The notes under the pieces are model-generated. The model had not been told where the DNA came from, made no database searches, and worked only from the letters and a program-made list of their open reading frames with translations. Source: an uncultured Bradyrhizobium sp. (lineage in GTDB: Bacteria > Pseudomonadota > Alphaproteobacteria > Rhizobiales > Xanthobacteraceae). Taken from it: a stretch of DNA of 64,000 nucleotides. Below, piece by piece: positions 10,849 to 19,612 of this stretch (within the stretch, counting starts at the first letter, position 1; the number at the start of each line of letters is the position of its first letter). Made by a program: the position numbers and the translations under genes. The DNA lies in the NCBI RefSeq assembly GCF_936928535.1, contig NZ_CAKZHY010000094.1, positions 164,311 to 228,310 on the forward strand, in the 5' to 3' direction.

Positions 10849-11607
10849 TCAATAGAGCTGCAGCGGCGACCACAAATCGCCTTCGGGGCCGACCGTCACC
10901 TCCCAGGCATCGCCAGCCGCCAGCTCGATCGTCGTGTCGCGGTCCGCTCCGCTGTCGATCTTCAAAGCGTAGGCGTATTTGCCCGGCGGAACGTTGAAGA
11001 GCGGCGCCTCCGGGCGTTCCTTGCCGGCGCGGGGTGGAAGTGTGACGGTGTGGTTGTCGAGCGTGAGCACGGTTTCCTTGTCGGCAAGATTGGTGAACAT
11101 CAGCGCCGCGCGGCCCGGCCGCGGCATCACATGCGCCATGGTCGCGGCCTGCTTGTTTCGTTGCACCAGATTGACCTGGGTGCTCGAGCCCCTGCGCTCG
11201 AGCTCCAGCGCCGCCGGCCCGATCGGGGTCGTGAACGCGAGCCGGACGTGATCGCTGGCGATGTCGGCGCCATCGTGCTGCTCCTGCCAGCCGCGCTTGC
11301 CGAGCTCGGTGCGGTAGAAGGCGAGCACGTCGCCCAGTTCTGCGGGGATGCGGGCCGTGAGCTTAGTGCGCAGCGGCGCGTCGATGCCGAGCATTTTCGT
11401 GGTGCCGATCTCGCGATAGCTGGTCCTTGTCGGCGCAGGCAGCACGGCGTCGGGATCCGTCGTGAGCGCGGACGAAAACAGCAGCGGCAGATATGGCGTC
11501 CATCCGGTCGCGCCTGCCGCGGCCACGCCGCTCGTGAGCAAAGCGAGGCCGCACACGAACAGCCGCCATCGTGCCGGGACTTTCGTCCCGCGCCTTACCG
11601 TCGTCAT
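10849..11607 (-). CDS. Exported protein of unrecognised family, paralogue 3 of 3
   Basis: The start at 11607 has GGAGAG upstream and gives MTTVRRGTKVPARWRLFV, matching paralogue 1; in-frame codons upstream are not conserved with it. The 252-residue product has a signal peptide ending near GVAAAGA and no lipobox Cys, unlike paralogue 1. It holds one copy of the shared domain: DVLAFYRTELGKRGWQEQ, VRLAFTTPIGPAALELE, NLVQRNKQAATMAHVMP, FNVPPGKYAYALK, ending LQLY. It lies directly downstream of recF on the same strand, with about 120 bp between. The array probably arose by duplication with fusion in the middle copy. Confidence 0.78.
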   Translation of the reverse strand: MTTVRRGTKVPARWRLFVCGLALLTSGVAAAGATGWTPYLPLLFSSALTTDPDAVLPAPTRTSYREIGTTKMLGIDAPLRTKLTARIPAELGDVLAFYRTELGKRGWQEQHDGADIASDHVRLAFTTPIGPAALELERRGSSTQVNLVQRNKQAATMAHVMPRPGRAALMFTNLADKETVLTLDNHTVTLPPRAGKERPEAPLFNVPPGKYAYALKIDSGADRDTTIELAAGDAWEVTVGPEGDLWSPLQLY

Positions 11608-11725
11608 GGTGTTTCTCTCCAGGGATATCGCGCATGTCGATCGCGCGATGCAACGGCTGCGACACCGCCTGCGCGGCCTCACAAACCTAGTCGCGGCCCG
11701 AATAAGCCGGGTTCAACAAGTTGCG

Positions 11726-12862
11726 CTATCGCCGCGCGGAAACGCGTCCGCTCTCGACGTCAAAGACTTCGCCGCCCGCGCCGATCTCGGCAAACGCGGC
11801 CGGGTCCGCGCCGGTCAGCCAGACCTGCGCGCCGAGCTTGCGCAGCTCGTCGAACAGCGCGGCGCGCCTGTTGGGATCGAGATGGGCAACGACCTCGTCG
11901 AGCAGCAGCAGCGGCACGATGCCGGTCATCTCCGCGACCAGCGTCGCGTGTGCCAGCACCAGCCCGATCAGCAGCGCCTTCTGCTCGCCGGTGGAGGCAT
12001 CGCGCGCCGGCATGCCTTTCGGGGCGTAGATCACCTGCAGATCGGTGAGATGCGGGCCGTCGGTGGTGCGGCCGGCGATGGCATCGCGCGGGCGGTTGTT
12101 GCGCAGGATCTGGCGATAGCGGTCCTCGACCGAGGTCGCGGTCTCCTCGAGCAGCGCGTTCTCCATCCAGCCGTCGAGCGCGATCTGGGCGGAGGGGAAT
12201 GCGGATTGTTGCGCACGCGCGTTGAGCATGCCGGTCAGCCGCGCCGCGGTCTGGCCGCGCGTGGCGGCAACCGCGACGGCAAGCTCGGCGGTCTCGCGCT
12301 CGATCGCGTCACACCAATGGTCGTCGTAATTGCGCGTCTCGAGCAGCCGGTTGCGCGAGCGCAGTGACCGTTCCAGCGCGTTGATGCGGCTGGAGTGCTC
12401 GCTGTCGATCGCCAGCACCAGGCGGTCGAAGAAGCGGCGCCGCTCGGACGCGGCGCCCATGAACAGCCCGTCCATCGCCGGCGTCAGCCACACCATGCGG
12501 ATGTGGTCGCCGAAGCTGGCGGCCGAATTCACCGGCTCGCGGTCGATGCGGCAGCGGCGGTTGACGGCCGCGTCCGCGCGCGGCGGCTCGATGCCGGTGC
12601 CGAGCGTGGCGAGGCCCAGCGCGCCCTCGACCTGGGCGGAGACCGCCCAGGAGCCGTCGCCCTGGTTGTCGGCGACATCCTCCAGCGTGGCGCGCCGCAG
12701 GCCCCGGCCCGGCGACAGGAACGAGATCGCCTCGATGCAATTGGTCTTGCCCGCCCCGTTCGGCCCGACCAGCGCCACCATGTCAGCCGCCGTCTCGAGC
12801 CCCGCCGCCCGGTAGTTCCGAAAATGCGTCAGCGTCAGGCGATGAATGCGGGAGGGGGTCAT
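11726..12862 (-). CDS. recF: DNA replication and repair protein RecF
   Basis: The 378-residue SMC-like ATPase has Walker A VGPNGAGKTNCIEAI near residue 33, the signature region with DASTGEQKALLIGLVLAHA and Walker B PLLLLDEVVAHLD. RecF with RecO and RecR loads RecA at single-strand gaps in the cytoplasm. Length matches the family. It is the third replication gene in the leftward series and is separated from dnaN by the DUF559 element, an interruption of the usual compact dnaN-recF order. Confidence 0.95.
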   Translation of the reverse strand: MTPSRIHRLTLTHFRNYRAAGLETAADMVALVGPNGAGKTNCIEAISFLSPGRGLRRATLEDVADNQGDGSWAVSAQVEGALGLATLGTGIEPPRADAAVNRRCRIDREPVNSAASFGDHIRMVWLTPAMDGLFMGAASERRRFFDRLVLAIDSEHSSRINALERSLRSRNRLLETRNYDDHWCDAIERETAELAVAVAATRGQTAARLTGMLNARAQQSAFPSAQIALDGWMENALLEETATSVEDRYRQILRNNRPRDAIAGRTTDGPHLTDLQVIYAPKGMPARDASTGEQKALLIGLVLAHATLVAEMTGIVPLLLLDEVVAHLDPNRRAALFDELRKLGAQVWLTGADPAAFAEIGAGGEVFDVESGRVSARR

Positions 12863-12887
12863 GTCAGCTCGTTAGTGCCGGCTTTGC

Positions 12888-12948
12888 TTCCCCTCCCCCC
12901 TTGTGGGGGAGGGTGGCGCCTCACGAAGTGAGGCGACGGGTGAGGGGT
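12888..12948. repeat. Hairpin repeat unit, left flank of DUF559 gene
   Basis: The unit reads hairpin 1 (CCCTCCCCC-TTGT-GGGGGAGGG), TGG, hairpin 2 (CGCCTCAC-GAA-GTGAGGCG), then ACGGGTGAGGGGT. The architecture matches the units at 2517 and 23053. The DUF559 stop codon begins only four bases past its inner end. Confidence 0.85.
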
Positions 12949-12951
12949 ATC

Positions 12952-13320
12952 TTACCGCCCGGCAAGCTTTGCAAGGATGTCCTCCAATACAGAAGCGGAT
13001 TGCTGCAACACATCGTTGTTCCAATAGCGCTCAACGGCGAAGCCTTCAGCGGAGAGGGCTGCATCGCGAACCGCATCGCGTTGTGACTCCGCATGCTGGC
13101 TTCCATCGATCTCGATCACAAGGCGCTTCTCGAAGCATACGAAATCGAGAATGTAGTTCTTGAATGGGACCTGCCGGCGAAACTTGAATGTGGAGAGGCG
13201 GCGGTCCCTCAGCAAGCGCCACATTGCGGCTTCGGCATCTGTCGGTTCGTGCCGCATATTCTTCGCAAACAGGCGGAGAGGTTTGGGGATCGGCCGATGG
13301 GACGGATCCTGCGTCACCAA
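12952..13320 (-). CDS. DUF559 endonuclease-like protein (Vsr-related fold)
   Basis: A 122-residue protein. The DUF559 core is clear: MRHEPTDAEAAMWRLLRDRR, FKFRRQVPFKNYILDFVC, KRLVIEIDGSQHAE with the PD-(D/E)XK-like acidic residues, and AVERYWNNDVL. Members are predicted nucleases related to very-short-patch-repair enzymes; no biochemical role is settled. The start is TTG 13320 or GTG 13317. Neither has a normal ribosome site of its own, but the flanking repeat puts GTGAGGGG immediately upstream. Both ends of the gene lie within a few bases of facing hairpin repeats, so gene and repeats look like one element placed between dnaN and recF. Confidence 0.85.
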   Translation of the reverse strand: MVTQDPSHRPIPKPLRLFAKNMRHEPTDAEAAMWRLLRDRRLSTFKFRRQVPFKNYILDFVCFEKRLVIEIDGSQHAESQRDAVRDAALSAEGFAVERYWNNDVLQQSASVLEDILAKLAGR

Positions 13321-13387
13321 CCCCTCACCCGACCGAGTTTGTTTCCACCAGCGGAACTGCCCTCTCCCACAAGGGGAGAGGGCACAG
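13321..13387. repeat. Hairpin repeat unit, right flank of DUF559 gene (inverted)
   Basis: This faces the unit at 12888: ACCCCTCACCCGA at the inner end and hairpin CCCTCTCCC-ACAA-GGGGAGAGGG at the outer end. The second hairpin has diverged. The inner end abuts the TTG start at 13320. Confidence 0.82.
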
Positions 13388-13434
13388 CAACGTGCATCGC
13401 GCTTTCGTTGAGCGGAGAAGCCGCTGCCTCACCC

Positions 13435-14553
13435 TCACACCCGCATCGGCATCAGCACGTACAGGGCGCTCTTGTCGTCCTTGTCCTGCACCAGGGTCGG
13501 CGAGCCGGGGTCGGCGAGGCGGAGCACGGCGACGTCGCCTTCGATCTGGGCGGCGATGTCGAGCAGATAGCGGGAGTTGAAGCCGATATCGAGCGCGTCG
13601 GAGGCGTACTCGACCTCGAGCTCTTCGGTGGCGCTGCCGGAATCCGGATTGGTCACTGACAGCACCAGCTTGCCCGGCGACAACGACAGTTTCACCGCGC
13701 GGCCGCGTTCGCTCGAAATCGTCGAGACGCGATCGACCGCGTTCTCAAAATCCTTCTTGTCGACCACCAGCTCCTTGTCATTGCCCTGCGGAATGACGCG
13801 GCCGTAATCGGGGAAGGTGCCGTCGATCAGTTTCGAGGTCAGCACCACGTTGCCGATCGTAAAGCGGATCTTGGCCTGCGACAGCTCGATCGTCATCTCG
13901 GCTTCGGTGTCCTCGATCAGGCGCTGCACCTCGCCGACGGTCTTGCGCGGCACGATGACGCCCGGCATGCCCTCGGCGCCCTTGGGCTGCACCAGGTCGA
14001 GCTGGGCGAGGCGGTGGCCGTCGGTGGCAACGCCGCGCAACGTGGCGGCCTTCGCCGTGCCGGCGGCGTGCAGATAGATGCCGTTGAGGTAATAGCGCGT
14101 CTCCTCGGTCGAGATCGCGAACTGGGTGCGGTCGATCAGCCGCTTGACGTCCTTGGCGGCGAGATTGAACGAATGCGAGAGGTCGCCGGCGGCAAGGTCA
14201 GGGAAATCATTCTCCGGCAGGGTCTGCAGCGTGAAGCGCGAGCGGCCGGCGCGGATCGCCAGCACGGCGCGGTCGCCGTCGGCCTCCAGCACGATCTGCG
14301 AGCCGTCGGGCAGCTTGCGCACGATGTCGTAGAACATGTGCGCCGGCACCGTCGTCGAGCCGGCCGTTGCCGTTTCCGCAGGCAGCGTTTCCGTCACCTC
14401 GAGGTCGAGGTCGGTCGCCTTCAGCGACAATTTCGCGTTCTCGGCGCGCACCAACACGTTGCCCAGGATCGGAATCGTGTTGCGGCGCTCAACCACGCGA
14501 TGGACATGGCCCAGCGATTTCAGGAGTTGCGCGCGTTCGACCGTAACCTTCAT
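13435..14553 (-). CDS. dnaN: DNA polymerase III beta sliding clamp
   Basis: The start at 14553 gives the canonical MKVTVERAQLLKSLGHV N terminus; codons upstream are unrelated. The 372-residue protein has the three repeated clamp domains: NTIPILGNVLV in domain 1, FAISTEETRYYLNGIYLH in domain 2 and the closing ALYVLMPMRV. It forms the dimeric ring that tethers replicative polymerase to DNA. It follows dnaA on the same strand with a 270-bp gap that contains a likely terminator, so it probably has its own promoter. Confidence 0.97.
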   Translation of the reverse strand: MKVTVERAQLLKSLGHVHRVVERRNTIPILGNVLVRAENAKLSLKATDLDLEVTETLPAETATAGSTTVPAHMFYDIVRKLPDGSQIVLEADGDRAVLAIRAGRSRFTLQTLPENDFPDLAAGDLSHSFNLAAKDVKRLIDRTQFAISTEETRYYLNGIYLHAAGTAKAATLRGVATDGHRLAQLDLVQPKGAEGMPGVIVPRKTVGEVQRLIEDTEAEMTIELSQAKIRFTIGNVVLTSKLIDGTFPDYGRVIPQGNDKELVVDKKDFENAVDRVSTISSERGRAVKLSLSPGKLVLSVTNPDSGSATEELEVEYASDALDIGFNSRYLLDIAAQIEGDVAVLRLADPGSPTLVQDKDDKSALYVLMPMRV

Positions 14554-14740
14554 TGCACTACTCGCCCGATCCCCAAAGATGGAAAAAGCCGGGCGGAGGA
14601 CAGCGCGCCGCGGCATCGAAAACCCCGGCAGGCCGGGTCATCGAGCCGATATGACCAAAGCCGTCAGGGTCGCGCAAGGTGGCTCGGATGGCCGGGGGAT
14701 TCAAGGGATCGGGAGCCAGTTCCCCACGATTTACCCGCCC

Positions 14741-14783
14741 AAAGGAAAACCGCCGCCCGGGCAAGGTATCGCCGGGGCGGCGG
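14741..14783 (-). terminator. Rho-independent terminator after dnaA
   Basis: Read on the minus strand, CCGCCGCCCCGG pairs with CCGGGCGGCGG across a loop of about ten bases, then TTTTCCTTT follows. It sits about 40 bp past the dnaA stop. Confidence 0.7.
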
Positions 14784-14823
14784 GAGGCGGGGAGGAAGCC
14801 TTAGGCGTTTATTCCTTGGGCGC

Positions 14824-16236
14824 TTATTCCTGCAACTGCCGCTTGAGCGACTCGACCTCCTCGGACAGCGCATTGTCCTTGGACACCAGCGCCTCGATCT
14901 TGCGCACCGCGTGCAGCACCGTGGTGTGGTCGCGGCCACCGAACCTGCGGCCGATCTCGGGGAGGGAGCGCAGGGTCAGCGTCTTGGCGAGGTACATCGC
15001 CACCTGGCGCGGACGCACCACATTGGCGGTGCGGCGCGAGGACAACAGGTCGGAGCGGCTGACATTATACTGCCGCGCCACCACGCGCTGAATGTCCTCG
15101 ATCTTGATCCGCTTCGGCTCCGAGGGGCGGATCAGGTCGCGCACCTCGTGCTCGGCCATCTCCAGCGTCACCGGCCGGTTGTTGAGCTTCGAATGCGCCA
15201 GCAGCCGGTTGATCGCGCCTTCGAGATCCCGGCCGTTATGGGTGATGGCGCGGGCCAGATAGATCAGCACCTCCTCCGGCACGTCGAAGGTCGCATGGTG
15301 GGTGCGGGCGGCTGTGACGCGCGACTTGAGAATGCCGTGGCGCAGCTCCTCGCCGAGCGAGCCCATCTCGACCACCAGGCCGCCGGCGAGGCGCGAGCGG
15401 ACGCGATCGTCGAGGCTCTCCAGGTCGGACGGCGGACGGTCGGCCGCGATCACGACCTGACGGCCGGCATCGATCAGCGCATTCAGCGTGTGACAGAACT
15501 CGGCCTGGGTCGACTTGCCCTGCAGGAACTGGAGATCGTCGATCACGAGCACGTCGATGCCGCGCAGCGCCTCCTTGAAGGCCAGCGCCGTCTGAGTCTT
15601 CAGCGCGGCGACGAAGCCATACATGAACTTCTCGGCGGTGAGATAGAGCACCTTGCGCTCGTTGCCGGAATTGCCGGCCCACGTCACAGCCTGCAAGAGA
15701 TGCGTCTTGCCGAGGCCGACGCCGGCATGGATGTAGAGCGGGTTGAACATCACGGGGTCGCCGCGGCGACCTTCGGCGACCTGACGCGCGGCCGCGTGGG
15801 CCAGCGTGTTGGAGCGGCCGACGACGAAGCTCGCAAAGGTCAGGCGGGGATCGAGCGGCGAGCCGCCGAGCGCGTCATGATTGGCGGAGACAGGCGCGGT
15901 CGCGGTCGAGCGCAGCTCGGGCGCAGGGGCGCGGCGCGCTTCGACCGGCGCGGGCGCTTCCTTCGGCTGCACCACGGGACGCACGGCGGAGCGAACGGTG
16001 AGATCGATGCGATGCACTTCCGGCATCTCGGCCTGCCAGCACGACAGCACGCGCTCGGCATAATGGGCCTGGATCCAGCTCTTCAGGAAGCGGGTTGGAA
16101 CCGAGAGACGCACGCTCTCGTCCTGCACGCCTTCGAGGTCCATGCGCGCAAACCAGCTCGTATAGACGTCTTCGCCAACGTTCGTGCGCAGGCGATTCTT
16201 CACGCGTGACCAGCGATCCTGTTCCGATGTCGTCAT
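14824..16236 (-). CDS. dnaA: Chromosomal replication initiator DnaA
   Basis: Start 16236 (or the adjacent ATG 16239) gives [16 protein letters not shown], the usual alphaproteobacterial N terminus; 470 residues. Domain I is residues 1-85, with a variable Pro/Ala-rich domain II. The AAA+ domain III has Walker [16 protein letters not shown], Walker [14 protein letters not shown] and the sensor/arginine region [10 protein letters not shown]. Domain IV has the DnaA-box-reading signature [16 protein letters not shown]. It binds DnaA boxes and opens the origin. The 1.3-kb upstream region contains near-DnaA boxes and GANTC sites that could allow autoregulation. Confidence 0.97.
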   Translation of the reverse strand: MTTSEQDRWSRVKNRLRTNVGEDVYTSWFARMDLEGVQDESVRLSVPTRFLKSWIQAHYAERVLSCWQAEMPEVHRIDLTVRSAVRPVVQPKEAPAPVEARRAPAPELRSTATAPVSANHDALGGSPLDPRLTFASFVVGRSNTLAHAAARQVAEGRRGDPVMFNPLYIHAGVGLGKTHLLQAVTWAGNSGNERKVLYLTAEKFMYGFVAALKTQTALAFKEALRGIDVLVIDDLQFLQGKSTQAEFCHTLNALIDAGRQVVIAADRPPSDLESLDDRVRSRLAGGLVVEMGSLGEELRHGILKSRVTAARTHHATFDVPEEVLIYLARAITHNGRDLEGAINRLLAHSKLNNRPVTLEMAEHEVRDLIRPSEPKRIKIEDIQRVVARQYNVSRSDLLSSRRTANVVRPRQVAMYLAKTLTLRSLPEIGRRFGGRDHTTVLHAVRKIEALVSKDNALSEEVESLKRQLQE

Positions 16237-16896
16237 CATTTGAAAACTTTTCTTGAGAGATAAGGTTGCGTGGTGGGCGGCATGCGAAGTTCCTGCCAGA
16301 ACTTGCGATGACGCGACCTCAAGCGAGTTCATCTTCGGGCATAGCTCGACCGTTCGGCGGAAGCGCCGCGGGTCAGATCAGCGATGTCGGAGATGGAGGG
16401 TTCGCGAGGTCAGCGCGTACTCGACGCCTCGTCGAAAGGGGGCTGCGCACAGGACGGATTGGAAACGGCATCGTTGAACGATGAAGCTGAAGTCAATACC
16501 GCGTTGAATCCGTAGGACATGATACCTCCCCGTCCTGCCGTGATCGCTCACGGCAAGGTCCTGCGTAAAAGAACCTCCGCGCTGTACTCAGGTCGCGGAT
16601 GTCCTGCCCGTCTGCTCGTGTCGTCCGCTCGGCTACGCCATCATGCGTGTCGGGGTCGCTCAAGATGTCTCTCACATGCGCTTTAAGCGAGCGGGATCGT
16701 TAAGATCTCGCTTGGAGACGTCAAGACAAAGAGCTACCCTTCCCATATTGCTATGGGTTTGGTCCGACTATCGCTTGTTGAAGCGTCGCCTACGTGCACA
16801 CCGCCGCCGATTTGCACGCTCGCCTCGTTTCTAAAACCGCGCTGGTCTCAAGATCGTGGGCGCCGCGAACGACTTAAGGAATACACTAAGCGGAAA
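16237..16896. other. dnaA upstream region, proximal part
   Basis: No supported gene. It contains a perfect 8-bp inverted repeat TGCCGTGA/TCACGGCA at 16536-16555 and one GANTC site at 16506. It probably carries the dnaA leader and promoter; I cannot place the -10/-35 securely. Confidence 0.5.
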
Positions 16897-17217
16897 GACT
16901 CGCAACGAAATTGATTCACACTTGAGGCATCAAAAAACTTGACCAGCGTTAACGCCGCGCACGAGTTGTTCACAGCCTTGAGACCAAGTTTTTGGATTCG
17001 TGCACAGATTCGAAAATCGCGCGTGTCATGTGACAACGCCGCCGCCGCTGCCAAAAAATTTTTACAAAATCGTCATGCACGCGACGTGCGAGCGAATTTT
17101 CCAAATGCTTGTCGCTGCTATGTCGATAAGTGATTAGCGAGACATCGTTTTTTGAGTCTCGTTTCACAGGGTAACCCGACGCGGAAACCAGTTCCGGTGA
17201 ATCTACGGTGTGCAGAA
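16897..17217. promoter_or_regulatory. Cluster of GANTC methylation sites and near-DnaA boxes (candidate dnaA control or origin region)
   Basis: GANTC occurs at 16897, 16913, 16995, 17007 and 17154, five in about 260 bp where chance predicts about one. Sequences one base from TTATNCACA are at 16912-16920 (TGATTCACA), 16966-16974 (TTGTTCACA), 17121-17129 (TGTCGATAA) and 17209-17217 (TGTGCAGAA). An A/T run lies at 17051-17070. CcrM methylation of GANTC is known to time dnaA expression in Caulobacter. Many alphaproteobacterial origins lie near hemE instead, so oriC identity is open. Confidence 0.45.
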
Positions 17218-17451
17218 CTTTGCTTCGCGCGAATTCAACTTAGGCCCGCGCCGCAGGGGTTTTTCGCACCGCACCGCAGCGCAATGAAAGTTTCAGCTGT
17301 TGCAAAAACAATGGCAGGTAAAACTACGGACTAAAAACTGCGGATTCATACGACGAACGCAGCATAGCGAAGACGAACGACACGCTTCCATTGGAAGATC
17401 GGCTGCTCAAAGACTGCAAGCGTGAAGACATTGCGAGCGTGAATTGTGACA

Positions 17452-17483
17452 GGCAACAAAAAGCCCGGCGTGAAAGCCGGGCT
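17452..17483 (-). terminator. Rho-independent terminator of rpsT
   Basis: The perfect 8-bp arms AGCCCGGC and GCCGGGCT lie around a six-base loop (17462-17483). On the minus strand they are followed by TTTTTGTTG. It lies about 90 bp past the rpsT stop. Confidence 0.88.
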
Positions 17484-17572
17484 GATCGAGCTTTGCGATG
17501 TTCGCTTCAACCGATCGAATGATGCGATCGACCTCGCGCGCGAATTTACGTCGCGTACTTTACTTCCTGAAC

Positions 17573-17839
17573 TTACTTAGCGAGCTTGGCGATCTGCGCG
17601 GTGAGGCGCGAGACTTTGCGGCTGGCGTTGTTCTTGTGAATGATGTTGCGCTGGGCGGCCTTCATCAGGGCCGGCTCGGCAGCGGCCAGCGCCTTGGCGG
17701 CGGCGGCGCGATCGCCGGTCTTGATGGCTTCCTCGACGTTACGCACGGCACCGCGCATCTGGGTGCGGCGCGACTTGTTGACGGCGGTGCGGCGGGCGAT
17801 CTTGCGCGTCGCTTTCTTGGCGGAGGTAGTGTTGGCCAT
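17573..17839 (-). CDS. rpsT: 30S ribosomal protein S20
   Basis: The 88-residue basic protein begins [17 protein letters not shown] and contains [14 protein letters not shown] and [21 protein letters not shown], all typical of S20. It binds 16S rRNA early in small-subunit assembly. It sits upstream of dnaA in the same direction, a common alphaproteobacterial order. A hairpin and T-run terminate it, so the long dnaA upstream region is a separate transcription unit. Confidence 0.96.
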   Translation of the reverse strand: MANTTSAKKATRKIARRTAVNKSRRTQMRGAVRNVEEAIKTGDRAAAAKALAAAEPALMKAAQRNIIHKNNASRKVSRLTAQIAKLAK

Positions 17840-18228
17840 GGTCTCAATGTCCTTTGCGGGTACCGGTCGCGTCTTGGTCTGATAGCGCCGGCAGCTTGAC
17901 CGCGGAATCGACGCTCGGATTTAGGGTGTTCGGTTGCAGGCCGTTCCCGGAACATGAGCGATGAGCCTTGCGGTCATCTCTGAGGCCCTAAAAGAGCCTG
18001 CAACTGCTCAAAGAACAGCGGCGGCAGGATTGCGCCCGCCGCCAGTTGGCGCCCTTATAGAGGGGGTCTTTGGCACCGTCAACGCTTTCGGGGGCTGGAA
18101 AAGCTGGGTCCTGGCGGCCAGGAGGTGGCCGTAACGCCCTGATGAGGTTGAATTTCTGCCGTCTCCCGGCTATTGGCTGACGGCGTTTCCTTGGGGTCGT
18201 CCGATCTGGTGACCATAATGGGTGGGGT
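17840..18228. other. Intergenic region upstream of rpsT
   Basis: About 390 bp between the divergent rpsT and the membrane protein at 18229. I see no gene, tRNA or repeat in it; it must hold both promoters. Part of it reads as Gly/Pro-rich frames on both strands but without conserved features. Confidence 0.5.
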
Positions 18229-18546
18229 ATGATCCGCGGCTTTTTCCGACTGATTGGCTTGTTGCTGCTCGCCGGCGGGTTCTTCTTCATGGTCTATGAC
18301 GGCGCCCGCTGGGTGGCCGACCAGACCCTGCGGTTCACCCGATTCGGGCAGTTCTGGAATGACATCAACCAGGCTAGCCAGTCCGCCTTCCGGACCTGGA
18401 TCGAGGCCAAGGCGCCTTGGCTCTGGACCTCGGTGATCCGCTTGGTGCTGGATCAGCCGGTGTTTGCCGTGCTCGGCCTGCTCGGCATTTTGCTGATGAT
18501 CCTGTTCCGCCCGCGGAAGCCCCTGATCGGTTACTCCCGGGATTGA
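18229..18546 (+). CDS. Small two-helix membrane protein, function unknown
   Basis: A 105-residue protein with two hydrophobic segments: LIGLLLLAGGFFFMVYDG (residues about 8-25) and VFAVLGLLGILLMILF near residues 78-93, ending in basic residues. The middle is an amphipathic Trp-rich segment (RFGQFWNDINQASQSAF). Similar small proteins in rhizobia are carried as conserved hypotheticals, sometimes named after PetM, but nothing here supports a cytochrome role. It stands alone between rpsT and msrA. Confidence 0.75.
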   Translation: MIRGFFRLIGLLLLAGGFFFMVYDGARWVADQTLRFTRFGQFWNDINQASQSAFRTWIEAKAPWLWTSVIRLVLDQPVFAVLGLLGILLMILFRPRKPLIGYSRD

Positions 18547-18692
18547 ATTGTTCCCGCGGCAAACCCGCGAGCAGGGGCGGCGTAACATCACTGCCGTTCC
18601 CTTCGTAAAGACCTATATTCCCACCTGATCGCGAGCACGCCGCCCGAGCCATTGGCTCAGGCGCGCGACAGCTCGTTTTGCGGAGATCCATC

Positions 18693-19349
18693 ATGCTGTT
18701 CATGCGCAAGTCCACCGCCCTGCCGAGCGCCGCCGAAGCACTGCCCGGCCGTGCGCAGCCGATCCCGACTGCGAGCATCCATTTCGTCAACGGCGCAAAG
18801 TTGCAGCCGCCTTATCCTGATGGCCTCGAGCAGGCCGTGTTTGGGCTCGGCTGCTTCTGGGGCGCCGAGCGCAAATTCTGGGAGCTCGGCGACGGCATCT
18901 ATTCCACTGCTGTCGGCTACGCCGGCGGCCACACGCCGAACCCGACCTATGAAGAGACCTGCTCGGGCCGCACCGGCCACACCGAAGTGGTACTGGTCGT
19001 GTTCGACCCGAAGAAGATCTCTTACGAGAAGCTCTTGAAGACGTTCTGGGAGAGCCACAACCCGACGCAGGGCATGCGCCAGGGCAACGATGTCGGCACG
19101 CAATATCGGAGTGCGATCTATGCCTACTCCGATGCGCAGAAGAAGGCTGCCGACGAGTCCAGGGCGCTCTATCAGAAGGCGCTCGGCGCAAAGGGTCTCG
19201 GCTCCATCACCACCGAGATCGCGCCGGCAGGGCCGTTCTATTTCGCCGAGGACTATCATCAGCAATACCTGGCGAAGAACCCCGCCGGCTATTGCGGCCT
19301 CGGCGGCACCGGCGTGTCGTGCCCGATCGGCGTCGGCGTGAGCGCGTAA
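18693..19349 (+). CDS. msrA: Peptide-methionine (S)-S-oxide reductase
   Basis: The start at 18693 has GGAG ten bases upstream and yields 218 residues. The catalytic Cys lies in [15 protein letters not shown] near residue 53. Other family blocks are [53 protein letters not shown] and AEDYHQQYL. Cysteines near the C terminus (GYCGLGG and VSCPIG) fit the resolving residues. The enzyme repairs oxidised methionine with thioredoxin as reductant. There is no export signal, so it is cytoplasmic. A repeat of the TCCTTCGAGAC family follows it. Confidence 0.95.
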   Translation: MLFMRKSTALPSAAEALPGRAQPIPTASIHFVNGAKLQPPYPDGLEQAVFGLGCFWGAERKFWELGDGIYSTAVGYAGGHTPNPTYEETCSGRTGHTEVVLVVFDPKKISYEKLLKTFWESHNPTQGMRQGNDVGTQYRSAIYAYSDAQKKAADESRALYQKALGAKGLGSITTEIAPAGPFYFAEDYHQQYLAKNPAGYCGLGGTGVSCPIGVGVSA

Positions 19350-19377
19350 GTATAAATCGTTGTGGAGCGGAGCGAGC

Positions 19378-19512
19378 GCCTCGTCCTTCGAGACGATCGC
19401 TCCGCGGTCTCCTCAGGATGAGGCTCAGCGGCAGCTTTCGCTATCGAAATTGCCGCCACACACTCCGTCCTCATTCTGAGGGCCCGCCGCAGGCGGGCGT
19501 CTCGAAGGATAG
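19378..19512. repeat. Intergenic repeat (TCCTTCGAGAC / CTCAGGATGAGG family)
   Basis: It contains TCGTCCTTCGAGAC, CTCCTCAGGATGAGG, CCTCATTCTGAGG and GTCTCGAAGGAT in facing arrangement. Related copies are at 21760, 32745, 48285 and 63787. Confidence 0.75.
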
Positions 19513-19612
19513 CCGCAGGTGAGCCTCGCGCCGCGCTCTGCTGGCCCCCTCAACCCTTTATTAACCATAACCGGTGCAAGACTTGAGCTGTCTCGTTTTC
19601 AGGGATGCTCCG

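Noticed and set aside
13093..13659. Plus-strand open frame across the DUF559-dnaN junction
   Set aside because: It is antisense to the DUF559 and dnaN coding regions and has no family features.
14014..16209. 731-codon open frame opposite dnaN and dnaA
   Set aside because: Spans two certain genes on the other strand and lacks any domain signal.
16237..17572. Firm assignment of oriC to the dnaA-rpsT gap
   Set aside because: DnaA boxes are all imperfect and many alphaproteobacterial origins lie near hemE; skew could not be computed.
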